DNA of 64,000 bases from Prevotella sp. GTDB lineage: Bacteria > Bacteroidota > Bacteroidia > Bacteroidales > Bacteroidaceae. The DNA is taken from the NCBI GenBank assembly GCA_022641735.1, contig JALCDQ010000001.1, forward strand, positions 372,001-436,000, in the 5' to 3' direction. The position numbers were made by a program, and so were the translations under genes. Under the pieces are notes generated by a model that had not been told where the DNA came from, did no database searches, and saw nothing but the letters and a program-made list of their open reading frames with translations. Positions 43,214 through 53,025 of this stretch are shown piece after piece; the first letter of the stretch is position 1, and the number at the start of each line of letters is the position of its first letter.

Positions 43214-44389
43214 TTAATCTTTTGATGTGTCATAGCCGTAAGCCTCCACTTCAAACAAGGCATTACCATTTCTTCTGCTATCCTTAAACACGATGGCGAT
43301 GTAACGGACATTCTCCATCTCCGGCAACCAAACACCAGCCCATGCGGTACCATTCCAATATACAAGAGATTTAGAATATACTGCATTCTTGAATGGGTCT
43401 GTATTCGCGTAATCAGAGCCTGCGTTTATATCAAAGAGCTGATTGCCGAAATACACCTCTACATTATTATTAGTACGGTAAGCATATCCTCCAGCTGCAT
43501 TTTGATACAAGAGCAGTTTATTAATCATGTAAGTACTCGACTGAGTATCAATCACCAATATCTTCGGGAAAGTAGTCTTATCATAAGACCACCAAGCATG
43601 ATTGACATCGCTTCCGATAACTCCATCAAACAGATTAGATGTCGGCCTTGTTGCCACTGTATTGCAAGTAGCCACCCAACCAGAGCAATCCAGTTTACCA
43701 GCTATTGGGTTTGGAGAACGTCTCCAAGCATTCCAAATAGTATCCAAGCCTTCTGAAGGGCAATAGCTTGAACTATACTCAAACTTCTTGCCAGGAGCTG
43801 CATCAGGAAAAGAGATAGTAGAAGAAGCTGCAGGCAATGTCTCTGTAAGCGTTATCGTGTCGCCTGCATTGTTGAGATAACGGAAACGCGTAGCTATCAT
43901 CTCATCCGTTCCAAAGCCCGTCTTTACTAAAGCTGAGCCGTCACTTTGTACATCGGCCGATATGATTTCACGCTCTGAGTGCGTAAGCAACCAGTTCTCT
44001 GCATACGGAGAGGTCGTTACCTCAGTCGTCATAGACTTGTTGCCGTCAGCATCAAAGTTGACAATATCAAAGGTGTAAGACCGCTCTTCCAAGTTGTTGA
44101 TATAGATAACAATCGTATCTTTACCCACATAATCAGAATAATTGACATCCAAACTCTTCGTACCATTCGCCCAAGTAATCTTTGCCGAAGTAACAGAAGG
44201 GTCTTTAGGATAAGCCCATTGCAGTTTAATACGATTATAACCATCATAAGCTTTCAAGTCAGTTGACTTCTCAGGATAGGTATAGCCACCCTTCTTCACC
44301 CATTGTTGGTAGATATCATCCTGATCTTTACAGGAACTGACCCCTGCAACTGTCAAGATGGCTAATATTATATATATGAATTTTTTCAT
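43214..44389 (-). CDS. DUF4998-type PUL lipoprotein with discoidin-like C-terminus
   Basis: 391 residues. The signal MKKFIYIILAILTVAGVSSC ends in a lipobox, and Lys-Asp-Gln-Asp-Asp follows the cysteine, an acidic stretch expected for surface-exposed lipoproteins in this phylum. The N-terminal half (GYNRIKLQWAYPKDPSVTSA, IYINNLEERSYTFDIV) is a fibronectin-like DUF4998 region. The C-terminal half (NLFDGVIGSDVNHAWW, FPKILVIDTQSS, FEVEAYG) resembles an F5/8 discoidin carbohydrate-binding fold. It probably binds glycan at the surface. It is the last gene of PUL 2, 23 bp after the other lipoprotein. Confidence 0.8.
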   Translation of the reverse strand: MKKFIYIILAILTVAGVSSCKDQDDIYQQWVKKGGYTYPEKSTDLKAYDGYNRIKLQWAYPKDPSVTSAKITWANGTKSLDVNYSDYVGKDTIVIYINNLEERSYTFDIVNFDADGNKSMTTEVTTSPYAENWLLTHSEREIISADVQSDGSALVKTGFGTDEMIATRFRYLNNAGDTITLTETLPAASSTISFPDAAPGKKFEYSSSYCPSEGLDTIWNAWRRSPNPIAGKLDCSGWVATCNTVATRPTSNLFDGVIGSDVNHAWWSYDKTTFPKILVIDTQSSTYMINKLLLYQNAAGGYAYRTNNNVEVYFGNQLFDINAGSDYANTDPFKNAVYSKSLVYWNGTAWAGVWLPEMENVRYIAIVFKDSRRNGNALFEVEAYGYDTSKD

Positions 44390-44412
44390 AATTTTGATAT
44401 TTCTGAGATTAT

Positions 44413-45714
44413 TTATTCACTTAGAATCTGACCATAAGGAGTAATTTCTCCAATTGTAGCAGCACCAACCTTTGCTTTAGTTTCCCATGTAGAGAAGGTG
44501 TTTATAATAACGATACGCAAATACTTAAGTTCATCATTTGCATGAGGATAATTACCTGTATTATCCATCTCATATTCCGTATTATAGTTAAAATAATCGG
44601 CATCTTCAGATGTTACATCACCAACGGAACCATCAGGGTTATAACCAGAAGGTTTAGGTTGCTCATAATAGCCAAGTTTGAACCAGCAATCTTCAAAGCC
44701 ATGCTCATTGGCAGGATTAGAGACTCCCGTTGGAGTAGTATTACTTCCCCAGAATTCAATTTGGCGAACAGCAGAACCAGACCATATTGCATATCCGATA
44801 CGTGGCAAGAAAGCGATACGACTTAGACGAGCACTCTGGCCTAAATTTATCGTAAGCCATTGTGGCATCGGGCAAGCACCATTACTGGCATAGAACCAAT
44901 ATTTGCTTTCAGAATAAGCAGATGAACCTGAACCATCCCAAATTCTCTGAATAGGATAGTAGCTGGAATTAGTCGAATATGAATTATCATCTCCAGGATT
45001 GAAATAAGTAAATTTACTCTTATCAAGCGTAGATTCTTTCAAAGGAGTTAATATCGTGGTCTTGATAGGAGAAAGATTCCCCCAGTGGTCACGAAGATAT
45101 ACGCCAAAGAGTGTTGGCACAGACTCCAGATCACGACGAGTAAGATAAATATCCTTTGAACCCGTGAACAAAGTCGTAACCTCTACCCATTTCCTATTAG
45201 CATCCGCAACGTTTACATCCGTTGTATCCTCATCGGCTAGAAGAACCACAGCCAAATCAGCTTGATTCACATTATTCATAATATGAATCTTGATACCACC
45301 GAAAGTCTCTTTCATGGAAAAGTCGACTGTTTGAATAGCCGGTGCCAATGGTTTGATGGTAACACCCACAGGCTCTGACTCTACTGCATTCGCATTGAAT
45401 GAGCAAACCTGAACCTCGTGCTGCAAAGTATCAGCATAACCCTCTACTATCAAAGTATCGATATAGCGAGAGATTCTAGCTTCTACTTGTGTGCCATTAC
45501 GATTATATTTGGCAACCACTCCTTTAAGATTTACATCATTCGGAATCTTCACCTTAAGCACTGCACCACCAGGAGTATTGGTTATCTTTGTAACCTCTAT
45601 CTTCTCTGGAACAGGAACAGAACTGTCGATTTGGTCAATTCTACCTCCATCTCCACAACTGAACAGAAAGAGGGACATAACCAAAGTGCAACTGTATAAT
45701 ATAATTCTTTTCAT
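44413..45714 (-). CDS. DUF4959/DUF5000-type PUL lipoprotein
   Basis: 433 residues with a lipobox ending FLFSC. The N-terminal part (EKIEVTKITNTPGGAVLKVK, then QVCSFNANAVESEPVGVTIK) looks like DUF4959. A middle segment (TVDFSMKETFGGIKIHIMNN, VYLRDHWGNLSPI) fits DUF5126. The C-terminal part (RIWDGSGSSAYSESKYWFYA, LPRIGYAIWSGSAVRQIEFW) looks like the DUF5000 discoidin-like module. Such proteins bind glycan at the surface together with SusCD. It lies 26 bp after susD. Confidence 0.82.
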   Translation of the reverse strand: MKRIILYSCTLVMSLFLFSCGDGGRIDQIDSSVPVPEKIEVTKITNTPGGAVLKVKIPNDVNLKGVVAKYNRNGTQVEARISRYIDTLIVEGYADTLQHEVQVCSFNANAVESEPVGVTIKPLAPAIQTVDFSMKETFGGIKIHIMNNVNQADLAVVLLADEDTTDVNVADANRKWVEVTTLFTGSKDIYLTRRDLESVPTLFGVYLRDHWGNLSPIKTTILTPLKESTLDKSKFTYFNPGDDNSYSTNSSYYPIQRIWDGSGSSAYSESKYWFYASNGACPMPQWLTINLGQSARLSRIAFLPRIGYAIWSGSAVRQIEFWGSNTTPTGVSNPANEHGFEDCWFKLGYYEQPKPSGYNPDGSVGDVTSEDADYFNYNTEYEMDNTGNYPHANDELKYLRIVIINTFSTWETKAKVGAATIGEITPYGQILSE

Positions 45715-45740
45715 ATTCTATTATTTTTTTAGTTAAGTTA

Positions 45741-47705
45741 TTACCAACCAATGTTTTGTACCAGATTCGGATTGTGTTCCAAATTATAAGTACTAATTGG
45801 CCAGAAGTAATCTTTTTGTCCAAATGGCTGCTCATAGAGCAGAATCTTCTTGTAGTAATCCTCAGCGCTATAAGAGGTCACACTAAAGCTATACACATTC
45901 TTTGCATACTCTGTAGGAGCTTCTTTCCAACGGCGAAGGTCCCAGAAACGCTGGCTTTCAAAGCATAACTCAATCATACGCTCCTGATGAATAATATCAC
46001 GCATACCTGTTTGAGTACTGTATCTTCCAGGATTCGTACTATATTTATCCCAAGCATCCTTTACACCTGGAATGCCTGCACGTCCACGAATAGAATCCAT
46101 ATAAGCAAACATATCTGCACTATGTGCCCCATTAGGTCCTTCTGCCTCGTTGATAGATTCAGCATAAAGCAGATAAAGATCTGCCAAGCGCATCTCAGGC
46201 CATGGATACCAGTAAACAGACATGTTAGTATTAGCGCCAGAGATTCGGTTCTGATAAGAATACATCTTCTTTGGATAATAGCCTGTTGTAGGTCCTGACT
46301 CTTGAGAAGACTTAGCCAATGCCTTTCCCATACGGCACTCAACATTAAAGATATCCTTAGGTGTCAAGTCATTATAATTAGTCAAACCGCCTATCCATTT
46401 ACAACCATCAAATCCAAGGTCTGAATAGAAGCGAGGCTCACGATTGAAATTCAATTTAGCTGTTTCATAGCCCTGCTCCAGATAGTATTTATGAGCAGAA
46501 TCACCTTTTGCCACATCCAATTCATTCACAGTCTGCCAGCTCTTATCATAACGAATAGGAAGACCATTGCGAGTATAGAATTCTTCTGCAATCTTCAATG
46601 GAACACCCACAAAAGCATAACAACTTAAAGCACCCGTCCAAGCATTTGGCTGCATATATTGTATGTTGGGTTGAGTGAGTTGTTGCCACATATTCAGTGA
46701 GCTCATTGCACTCTGAGTATTACCCCAAATCAACTCACTATTCCAACGATGAGTCATCACGCCACGCAGAGTGAAATCCAATGCTATAGAATCATTTGCT
46801 CTATATTCTTTATCCCAATGATACAACTTGATATTAGCTTGTTTACAGTAATCAATAGCTTCTTTGCAAGCCGTCATCGCATCTGTCCAACGCTGCAACT
46901 TCTCTGCATCCGTCTTAGATGGGAACAGTTGTGTGCCACGGCTGTCGACTAATGTAGACTCATCCGTATTTCCATTAAACAGAGGACTCGCTGCATAACA
47001 AGCGACCTTAGCCTTAAATGAAGCAGCAATCGTCTGAGTGATGCGACCATATTCAGTTACATCCACAGTAAGAGGCAAATCAGGGATAGCCTCATTCAAA
47101 AGCTGTAATACATAATTGAAACAAGTATCGATAGGATCACGGAATACACGCACTTCATCAACGCTTGCATCCATCGGTAGGCTTTTCTTTATCACAGGGA
47201 TAGGTCCCCATTTACGAATCAGATTGAAATGGAAATAAGCTTTCAAGAACTTTGCCTCAGCTGTCCATCTTGCCTTTTCCGCACTAGTCATGTCAGGAAC
47301 ATTGTTTACATTTTCCATTAAGATGTCGCAACAACGGATTCCCTCATACATGCTTGACCAATCATTTCCATAAGGACTGCTGGCATTCTGATAACCTCTG
47401 GCAATATAAGACATAGTGAAAGGTACACGAGCGGAAGTATTAGAAACCGTACGACCCCAAAGGTCTGCCAGTTCATCACTTCCCAAGAGAGCAGGATCTT
47501 GTCCGGAAACACCTTCCTGCGTCATATATGAATAGCAAGTACCCAAATAGCGAATAGCTGTTGAACGGAGATTGAATGCCGTTTCTATTGTTGCATTTCC
47601 GTCATCAGGAACCACTTCAAGGTAGTCATTACAAGCAGTAAGTCCTATTACGGAAAAGACTCCCGCCAAAACGAATGCTTTTATATTATTTAATTTCTTA
47701 AACAT
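45741..47705 (-). CDS. SusD/RagB-type nutrient-binding lipoprotein (PUL 2)
   Basis: 654 residues, at the long end of the family. The lipobox is LTAC (MFKKLNNIKAFVLAGVFSVI then GLTAC). SusD features: YLEVVPDDGNATIETAF near the N-terminus, ARWTAEAKFLKAYFHFNLIR with KWGPIPVI, and the C-terminal MIELCFESQRFWDLRRW. The lid of the PUL 2 SusC transporter, encoded 12 bp upstream. Confidence 0.96.
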   Translation of the reverse strand: MFKKLNNIKAFVLAGVFSVIGLTACNDYLEVVPDDGNATIETAFNLRSTAIRYLGTCYSYMTQEGVSGQDPALLGSDELADLWGRTVSNTSARVPFTMSYIARGYQNASSPYGNDWSSMYEGIRCCDILMENVNNVPDMTSAEKARWTAEAKFLKAYFHFNLIRKWGPIPVIKKSLPMDASVDEVRVFRDPIDTCFNYVLQLLNEAIPDLPLTVDVTEYGRITQTIAASFKAKVACYAASPLFNGNTDESTLVDSRGTQLFPSKTDAEKLQRWTDAMTACKEAIDYCKQANIKLYHWDKEYRANDSIALDFTLRGVMTHRWNSELIWGNTQSAMSSLNMWQQLTQPNIQYMQPNAWTGALSCYAFVGVPLKIAEEFYTRNGLPIRYDKSWQTVNELDVAKGDSAHKYYLEQGYETAKLNFNREPRFYSDLGFDGCKWIGGLTNYNDLTPKDIFNVECRMGKALAKSSQESGPTTGYYPKKMYSYQNRISGANTNMSVYWYPWPEMRLADLYLLYAESINEAEGPNGAHSADMFAYMDSIRGRAGIPGVKDAWDKYSTNPGRYSTQTGMRDIIHQERMIELCFESQRFWDLRRWKEAPTEYAKNVYSFSVTSYSAEDYYKKILLYEQPFGQKDYFWPISTYNLEHNPNLVQNIGW

Positions 47706-47717
47706 GGCTTCAATTAT

Positions 47718-50700
47718 TTATTCAAATGTTACATTTACTCCAATATTAATCACTCTTTGCAGAGGATAGTTCAAAGCAGAGGTTCCTTGCTCAGGATCCC
47801 ACATCTTAAAGCTACTCCAGCAGAGCAAGTTCGTTCCTGACAAGTAGAGACGCAGACTGTCCATGTGCCATTTTTTAGTGAGATTCTTAGGAATTGTATA
47901 TCCTAACTCAACTTGCTTCAAGCGAAGGAATGAACCATCACGCATCCACCAAGTACTGGTCTGTGTATTATTGTTGTTCAAATAAGTACTTAAACGAGGC
48001 CAGAAAGCGTAGATATTACGATTAGTTTCTGTCCAGTGGTCATCAGCAATAGACTTCAACAACTGAGTTTGATTATAGAATGGTGCCATACCACCTTTGT
48101 TCTTAGCACTATAGCCACTTGCATTTATCCAGAAAGACTCATTAGCCAGTCCTTGGAAGAATACAGAAGCGTCAAAGCCCTTATAACCTGCAGAGAAACC
48201 AAAACCATAGACAATTTCCGGAGAGGTAGGGTTACCAATAGGCACCTTATCTGCTTCTGAAATCACGCCATCACCATTGACATCCGTATACTTGATGTCA
48301 CCACCACCATATTTAGAACCGAAGTTAGCCTGTGAAGGGCTGTTAGCTGCATCCTCATCATCGATGAAGAGACGTTCTGCTATATAACCCCAGGTCTGAC
48401 TGATGGAATATCCCACATGCTGACGATAACTTTCAGCGTAGGTAGGTTCCTCATATACCTTATATTTACTGGTTGCATAAGTGAAGTTACCACGAGCAGA
48501 TGTCCAAAGGTCTTTACTCCATATCTTGCGATAATCCATCTGGATATCCACGCCATGTGCAGAAGCCTCACCAATGTTTGCTCCAATGGTAGACTGGAGA
48601 CCCATAGTGGAAGGAATATCAGCACGAGTCATAAAGATATTCTTACGTCTTTCTGTATAATACTCAGCTGTCAAATCCAAACTATTCCAAAGACCTAAAT
48701 CAATAGCATAATTGGTCTTTGTTGACCTTTCCCATGTGATAGCTTCATTCGCATAACGCGTTACAGAAATACCTTTAGAAGAAATACCTGTCATGATAGA
48801 ACTTCCGCCTAATTCTCCAAAATAAGAACTATAATTGCCATCCGTCATATTCATCTGTGAAAGATAATAGAAGCGGTTCGAAGAACTTCCGATATTATCA
48901 TTACCCACAAGACCATAAGAGAAGCGTAGCTTCAGCTTGGAAACAGTATTTCTCAAAGGCTCAAAGAATTTTTCATTAGAAACCAGCCAACCTAAACCAA
49001 GGGATGGGAAGAAGCCCCAACGATGAGATTTTGCAAAACGCTCAGAACCATTGTAACCAAAGTTGAACTCTGCAAAATATTTATCATTCCATCCATAAGT
49101 GAGACGACCAGCAAGGCTGACATTGCGAGAAGGCAATGAAAGTTGCAGAGAACCTGCATTTGCCGTGCGGGACTCACGTACTGTGAAGACCATCAAAGCT
49201 CCCAGAGAGTTCAGACCAAAAGTACGGGCCCAGTTCAAGCGGCTTTCAGAATACATGGTGTTTATCACATTTTTAGTGCCTTCACTATAATTAAGATAAT
49301 CTGTACCATCCTCATTCAAACGTTTGATATGATATTCACCCGTATAAGAGTCATAGCTATCCAGTGCATAATAATATGGATTATAGTAACGACTCGTTGT
49401 GAAATCAGAATAACGTGTAAGATTGAACAACGTAGTGAACTTCAAACCTTTTGTGATAAAGTCTAAATCCTGATCCAATTCAACAGTTGCAATCATCTGT
49501 GAACGTTGATAATCCTTGTAACCACGAACCATTTCAGCATAAGGATTGACATAACTGCCATCATCATAGTTACCAAACATGATGTGCTTGATGCCTACAT
49601 GCTCAGAATCCATTGGATAATAAGGAGCAAAAAGAACAGGGTCAGAGTGCATTACCTGAACGTAAACATCAGAACCTCCATTCAAAGGTCCGGTATAATC
49701 ATCGAAGTTTCCACTCAAACGGATACCCAACCTGGTCGTCTTGGTCACATTAATATCAATATTCGTACGCAATGTATAGACCTTATTATCGATATTGTTG
49801 TTGAAACTGTTACGATGGTCAACTTTCAGGATACCGCCATCTTGGGTGAAGGCTCCTGATACATAATAGGTAGCGACTTTACCACCACCACGAATGCTCA
49901 CATCAGCACGTGTGCTCTGTGAATAATTCTTGAACAACATGCTATACCAGTCATTGGCAGGATAAATGATTCGGTTGGCATTTGCCTTGCCTGTCTGCTC
50001 TATCTTGTCTTGGGTGAAACGAAGTTCACCTAACGGGTCACGGGTAGAGATTGCCTCATTGTAACATTTCATGTAAGTTACAGGGTCGGCCAACTCTACA
50101 TCTTTTGTTGGAGAAGAGAAGGATGTCTCAACACGGGCAAAGACCTTTGCAGGACCTTCCTGGCCTCTCTTCGTCGTAACCAAAATCACACCATTGGCTC
50201 CGCGCGCACCATAAAGGGCAGCAGCAGAAGCATCTTTCAGGATAGAGAAACTCTCGATATCATCCGGACGCAGACGTGCCAAATCGGCAGATGTCAATTC
50301 AATGTTATCAATCAAAATCAATGGATTAGCTCCACCTTCACCGAAAGTGGTAATACCACGTACAAAGAAGTCGGCATTATCCTGTCCAGGTTCACCAGAA
50401 CGCTGATAGGCAATCATACCTGCAATGTTACCAGCAAATGAAGTTGTCAAGTTACTGGAAGGTACTTGCAAGTCTTCGGCTCTCACGGTAGTAATAGAAC
50501 TCACGACGCTCTCTTTCTTTTGCTTACCAAAAGCTACGACAGTAACACCTTCGAGCTCGTTTTTCTTTTCTTCCATCTGCACATCAATCACATTCTTGCT
50601 ACCGATGGGAATGGTCTGTGTTTGCATTCCGATAAAAGAAAAGACAAGCTTATCGGTGGGTTGTGCCTTGATTTCATAAGTACCATCCAAATCGGTCAGG

Positions 50701-50867
50701 ACTCCTTTGGTGCTCTTATCAATGACAACACTAACACCAGGTAAGGCATCGCCTGTTGCTTTTTCAATTACTTTACCCTTTATCGTCTTCTCCTGTGCTA
50801 ATAGGGTTAGCGGGAAGAAACACAAAATAAAAAGTAGAAATAATGTAAAACTACATTTCTTGTTCAT
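47718..50867 (-). CDS. SusC/RagA-type TonB-dependent transporter (PUL 2)
   Basis: 1049 residues. The signal peptide ends LTLLAQ, a carboxypeptidase-like regulatory domain follows (KGKVIEKATGDALPGVSVVI), then the TonB box region (VTVVAFGKQKKES), the plug (NPLILIDNIELTSADLARLR, FSILKDASAAALYGARGANG) and the barrel, ending RVINIGVNVTFE. It imports an unidentified glycan. It is the first gene of PUL 2 with its own promoter. No glycosidase or regulator lies next to this locus within the window. Confidence 0.97.
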   Translation of the reverse strand: MNKKCSFTLFLLFILCFFPLTLLAQEKTIKGKVIEKATGDALPGVSVVIDKSTKGVLTDLDGTYEIKAQPTDKLVFSFIGMQTQTIPIGSKNVIDVQMEEKKNELEGVTVVAFGKQKKESVVSSITTVRAEDLQVPSSNLTTSFAGNIAGMIAYQRSGEPGQDNADFFVRGITTFGEGGANPLILIDNIELTSADLARLRPDDIESFSILKDASAAALYGARGANGVILVTTKRGQEGPAKVFARVETSFSSPTKDVELADPVTYMKCYNEAISTRDPLGELRFTQDKIEQTGKANANRIIYPANDWYSMLFKNYSQSTRADVSIRGGGKVATYYVSGAFTQDGGILKVDHRNSFNNNIDNKVYTLRTNIDINVTKTTRLGIRLSGNFDDYTGPLNGGSDVYVQVMHSDPVLFAPYYPMDSEHVGIKHIMFGNYDDGSYVNPYAEMVRGYKDYQRSQMIATVELDQDLDFITKGLKFTTLFNLTRYSDFTTSRYYNPYYYALDSYDSYTGEYHIKRLNEDGTDYLNYSEGTKNVINTMYSESRLNWARTFGLNSLGALMVFTVRESRTANAGSLQLSLPSRNVSLAGRLTYGWNDKYFAEFNFGYNGSERFAKSHRWGFFPSLGLGWLVSNEKFFEPLRNTVSKLKLRFSYGLVGNDNIGSSSNRFYYLSQMNMTDGNYSSYFGELGGSSIMTGISSKGISVTRYANEAITWERSTKTNYAIDLGLWNSLDLTAEYYTERRKNIFMTRADIPSTMGLQSTIGANIGEASAHGVDIQMDYRKIWSKDLWTSARGNFTYATSKYKVYEEPTYAESYRQHVGYSISQTWGYIAERLFIDDEDAANSPSQANFGSKYGGGDIKYTDVNGDGVISEADKVPIGNPTSPEIVYGFGFSAGYKGFDASVFFQGLANESFWINASGYSAKNKGGMAPFYNQTQLLKSIADDHWTETNRNIYAFWPRLSTYLNNNNTQTSTWWMRDGSFLRLKQVELGYTIPKNLTKKWHMDSLRLYLSGTNLLCWSSFKMWDPEQGTSALNYPLQRVINIGVNVTFE

Positions 50868-50917
50868 TTTAGTTCACATTTTCGTTAATGTTAATATTAT
50901 TAAGGATATTTCAGCTC

Positions 50918-50948
50918 CAAAAGTATAAAAAATAATTAAAGTTCCAAA
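50918..50948 (-). promoter_or_regulatory. PUL 2 promoter
   Basis: Minus-strand TTTG (50948-50945), a 19-bp gap, TACTTTTG (50925-50918). The expected leader before the susC ATG is about 40-45 nt. Confidence 0.75.
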
Positions 50949-51028
50949 ATATATTAACAAAAAAATCGAGCTAATGTGCTCTATTTTGTTGCGCAAACTG
51001 CACAACTTTGTTCAAGAAAACATAAAAG

Positions 51029-52297
51029 TTACTGCGGAGAGCATAACGTTTCACAAACTTCATCTTGGAATGCACGTGCATTCTTGCCATGCATGACCCC
51101 TTGATTCATGATGGAGAAACAAAGTTTATGACCGTTTGAGGCTGTACAATAACCCGCAAGTGTAAACACACCAGTTACACTTCCGGTCTTCGCCTTCACA
51201 TTTCCACGCGTAAAAGAACCTCTCATCCTATCCTTAAGAGTGCCGTCTACACCTGCATTCGGCAACGCCGGCAAGAGATGGAGATAGATATTCTGATTCT
51301 GATAAGCATATCTGAGGAGGCGCACCTCCAATTCCGGCGACACATAATTATATAAGGAGAGTCCTGAGCCATCTGCAATCTTATAATCAGAGCCTTTCAA
51401 TCCCACCTTATCTATTAGCCTTCGGATGATTTTACGGGCATCAGTAGCCGTTGCGGGATGCTCTCCTGACGATGCGGCAAGCTGATAAAACATGGATTCT
51501 GCATAAAGATTGTCGCTCTCTTTGAGCATCTTCATCAGGATTTGGTCTATCGTATGGAAACGCGTACAGATGCAGTAAGCCGTGTCGGGTTTCTCTGAAG
51601 AGGCACTGAAAGCCTGCACAATAATTCCGGCATCACGCAGTTCCTTCTCAAATCTGTCCATGAATTTATCCTTGCGACTATATAAAAGAGGTGAAAGCTC
51701 AGGATTATCATCATCCCAACACCAGCCTTCTCCCAGCAGATTAAGGTCTTTCATGCTCTTATCAGCATAGAGATGCCCACGGATAGTGTCGACGCCCATC
51801 TTGCGGAAGCTCTCCACAAAGGCGGTCATATCATCACTATTGAAGCGAGGGTCCATACCTCCCACGCAGTAGACATCACCCGTAAGCGTCTTATTTTCTA
51901 TCTTTCCGGTATAGCAAAGGTCGGTCTTGAACTGATAAGAACCTCCCAAACGGTCGATAGAGGCAATAGCGGTTATGGCCTTCATCGTAGATGCCGGGCG
52001 CAACATTTGTCGCTCATTGTACTTATATATCGCAGAATCTGCCGTAAGGTCATAGATTATCAGCCCCACTTGAGAGGTCTTGAACATTTCGCTTTGGAGG
52101 AGTCTATCGATGCTATGCTGCACTGATTTAGGCCATGGCAACGACAGACTGTCTTTCTTCAGCGTGTCTATCAGGGAGGCATCAGCCACATTGCTGTTGT
52201 CATCATCTTCAAAGCCATGCTTCTCGATTTGGGCTGTTGCCGGCATCGCTATGACCAATAGCAACATCCAAAGCAGATTTCTCATATACCGATTCAT
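51029..52297 (-). CDS. dacB: D-alanyl-D-alanine carboxypeptidase/endopeptidase (PBP4, DacB type)
   Basis: 422 residues from the ATG of MNRYMRNLLWMLLLVIAMPA, which overlaps the upstream stop (ATGA); a longer upstream frame has no signal peptide. Penicillin-binding motifs: STMK (active Ser near residue 102, in LRPASTMKAITAIAS), SDN in KESDNLYAESM, and KTG in VKAKTGSVTGVFTL. PBP4 enzymes trim or cut peptide crosslinks in the periplasm. It is translationally coupled to the PH-domain gene. Confidence 0.93.
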   Translation of the reverse strand: MNRYMRNLLWMLLLVIAMPATAQIEKHGFEDDDNSNVADASLIDTLKKDSLSLPWPKSVQHSIDRLLQSEMFKTSQVGLIIYDLTADSAIYKYNERQMLRPASTMKAITAIASIDRLGGSYQFKTDLCYTGKIENKTLTGDVYCVGGMDPRFNSDDMTAFVESFRKMGVDTIRGHLYADKSMKDLNLLGEGWCWDDDNPELSPLLYSRKDKFMDRFEKELRDAGIIVQAFSASSEKPDTAYCICTRFHTIDQILMKMLKESDNLYAESMFYQLAASSGEHPATATDARKIIRRLIDKVGLKGSDYKIADGSGLSLYNYVSPELEVRLLRYAYQNQNIYLHLLPALPNAGVDGTLKDRMRGSFTRGNVKAKTGSVTGVFTLAGYCTASNGHKLCFSIMNQGVMHGKNARAFQDEVCETLCSPQ

Positions 52298-52677
52298 AGC
52301 TTGCCCTGCCTCTCTCTCAATTCTTTGAGGAACAAATCTTCTTCCTTTGGCTGCACGCTGACCAATCGGCCGGCCCCATATTCCAACAGCAAGTAATGCG
52401 ATAAGCCGAAAAGGGCGTTCATCGAGGTGCATCGGATAATCTCATTCAACGGGATTTCCTGCTTCTTGGCAAATCTTCCTTTGTCGACAAAGAGCCTGTC
52501 TTGCGTCAATGTATAGGATGTATGCATCACTCTTTCCATCATGATGACCACCACGATGACCACAAACAGCCCGGCTATCGCCATCTTTTCCCAGAAAAGA
52601 TAGAGAGCCAATATCGTGAAAAGCGCGATTCCGCACTTTGCCGATAAGGTGAAATGATGATGAAAGATTTTGTCCAT
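52294..52677 (-). CDS. Small membrane protein with PH-like domain
   Basis: 127 residues from the ATG of MDKIFHHHFTLSAKCGIALF. Two adjacent membrane helices (ALFTILALYLFWEKM and GLFVVIVVVIMME) are followed by a soluble part (TQDRLFVDKGRFAKKQEIPL, NEIIRCTSMNALFGLSHYLL) that resembles the bacterial PH-2 domain. The function is unknown. The ATG of dacB overlaps its stop. A TAATTTTG box lies at 52702-52695 as a possible -7 element, with a weak -33. Confidence 0.7.
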   Translation of the reverse strand: MDKIFHHHFTLSAKCGIALFTILALYLFWEKMAIAGLFVVIVVVIMMERVMHTSYTLTQDRLFVDKGRFAKKQEIPLNEIIRCTSMNALFGLSHYLLLEYGAGRLVSVQPKEEDLFLKELRERQGKL

Positions 52678-52837
52678 ATCTCCTAATTCGGTTGCAAAAT
52701 TACAAAAAATATACCGATTTCTGCACATCTTGCTCTCTTTTTATCTTTTTTGTATCATATTATTTTAAAATAAAAGAGGTGATAAGAATAATTTATATAA
52801 ATAAGGTGTCGTTTTAAGGTTTGATAACTCTCGTCAG

Positions 52838-52944
52838 ATAGAAGATAATCTTTCGGTTTGTAAACAATAGTCTTTTACCGAGTAAATCAGGCTGATTTAC
52901 GTGATAAAACAGGCTGTTTTACAAGGTGAATCAGGCTGATTTAC
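52838..52944. repeat. 22-bp-period palindrome array (array 7)
   Basis: Four 19-nt units at 52860, 52882, 52904 and 52926, exactly 22 bp apart. They include GTAAATCAGGCTGATTTAC and ATAAAACAGGCTGTTTTAC. A fifth unit on the register at 52838 (ATAGAAGATAATCTTTCGG) is largely the reverse complement of the extra unit in array 2. It lies in a tandem gap, 80 bp after the sprA stop. Confidence 0.9.
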
Positions 52945-53025
52945 GAAACGCCTGATTACAAAGGGATTGGCGAGGGGTCATCTTCTGCCTTGCAAAGGGA
53001 AATCTTTCAACCGGCAAACAACCGT

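Noticed and set aside
43214..50867. PUL 2 as a foreign island of different base composition
   Set aside because: A few hand-counted lines gave 33-43% G+C in PUL 2 against 42-50% in PUL 1, which overlap; no integrase, flanking repeat or tRNA junction is visible.
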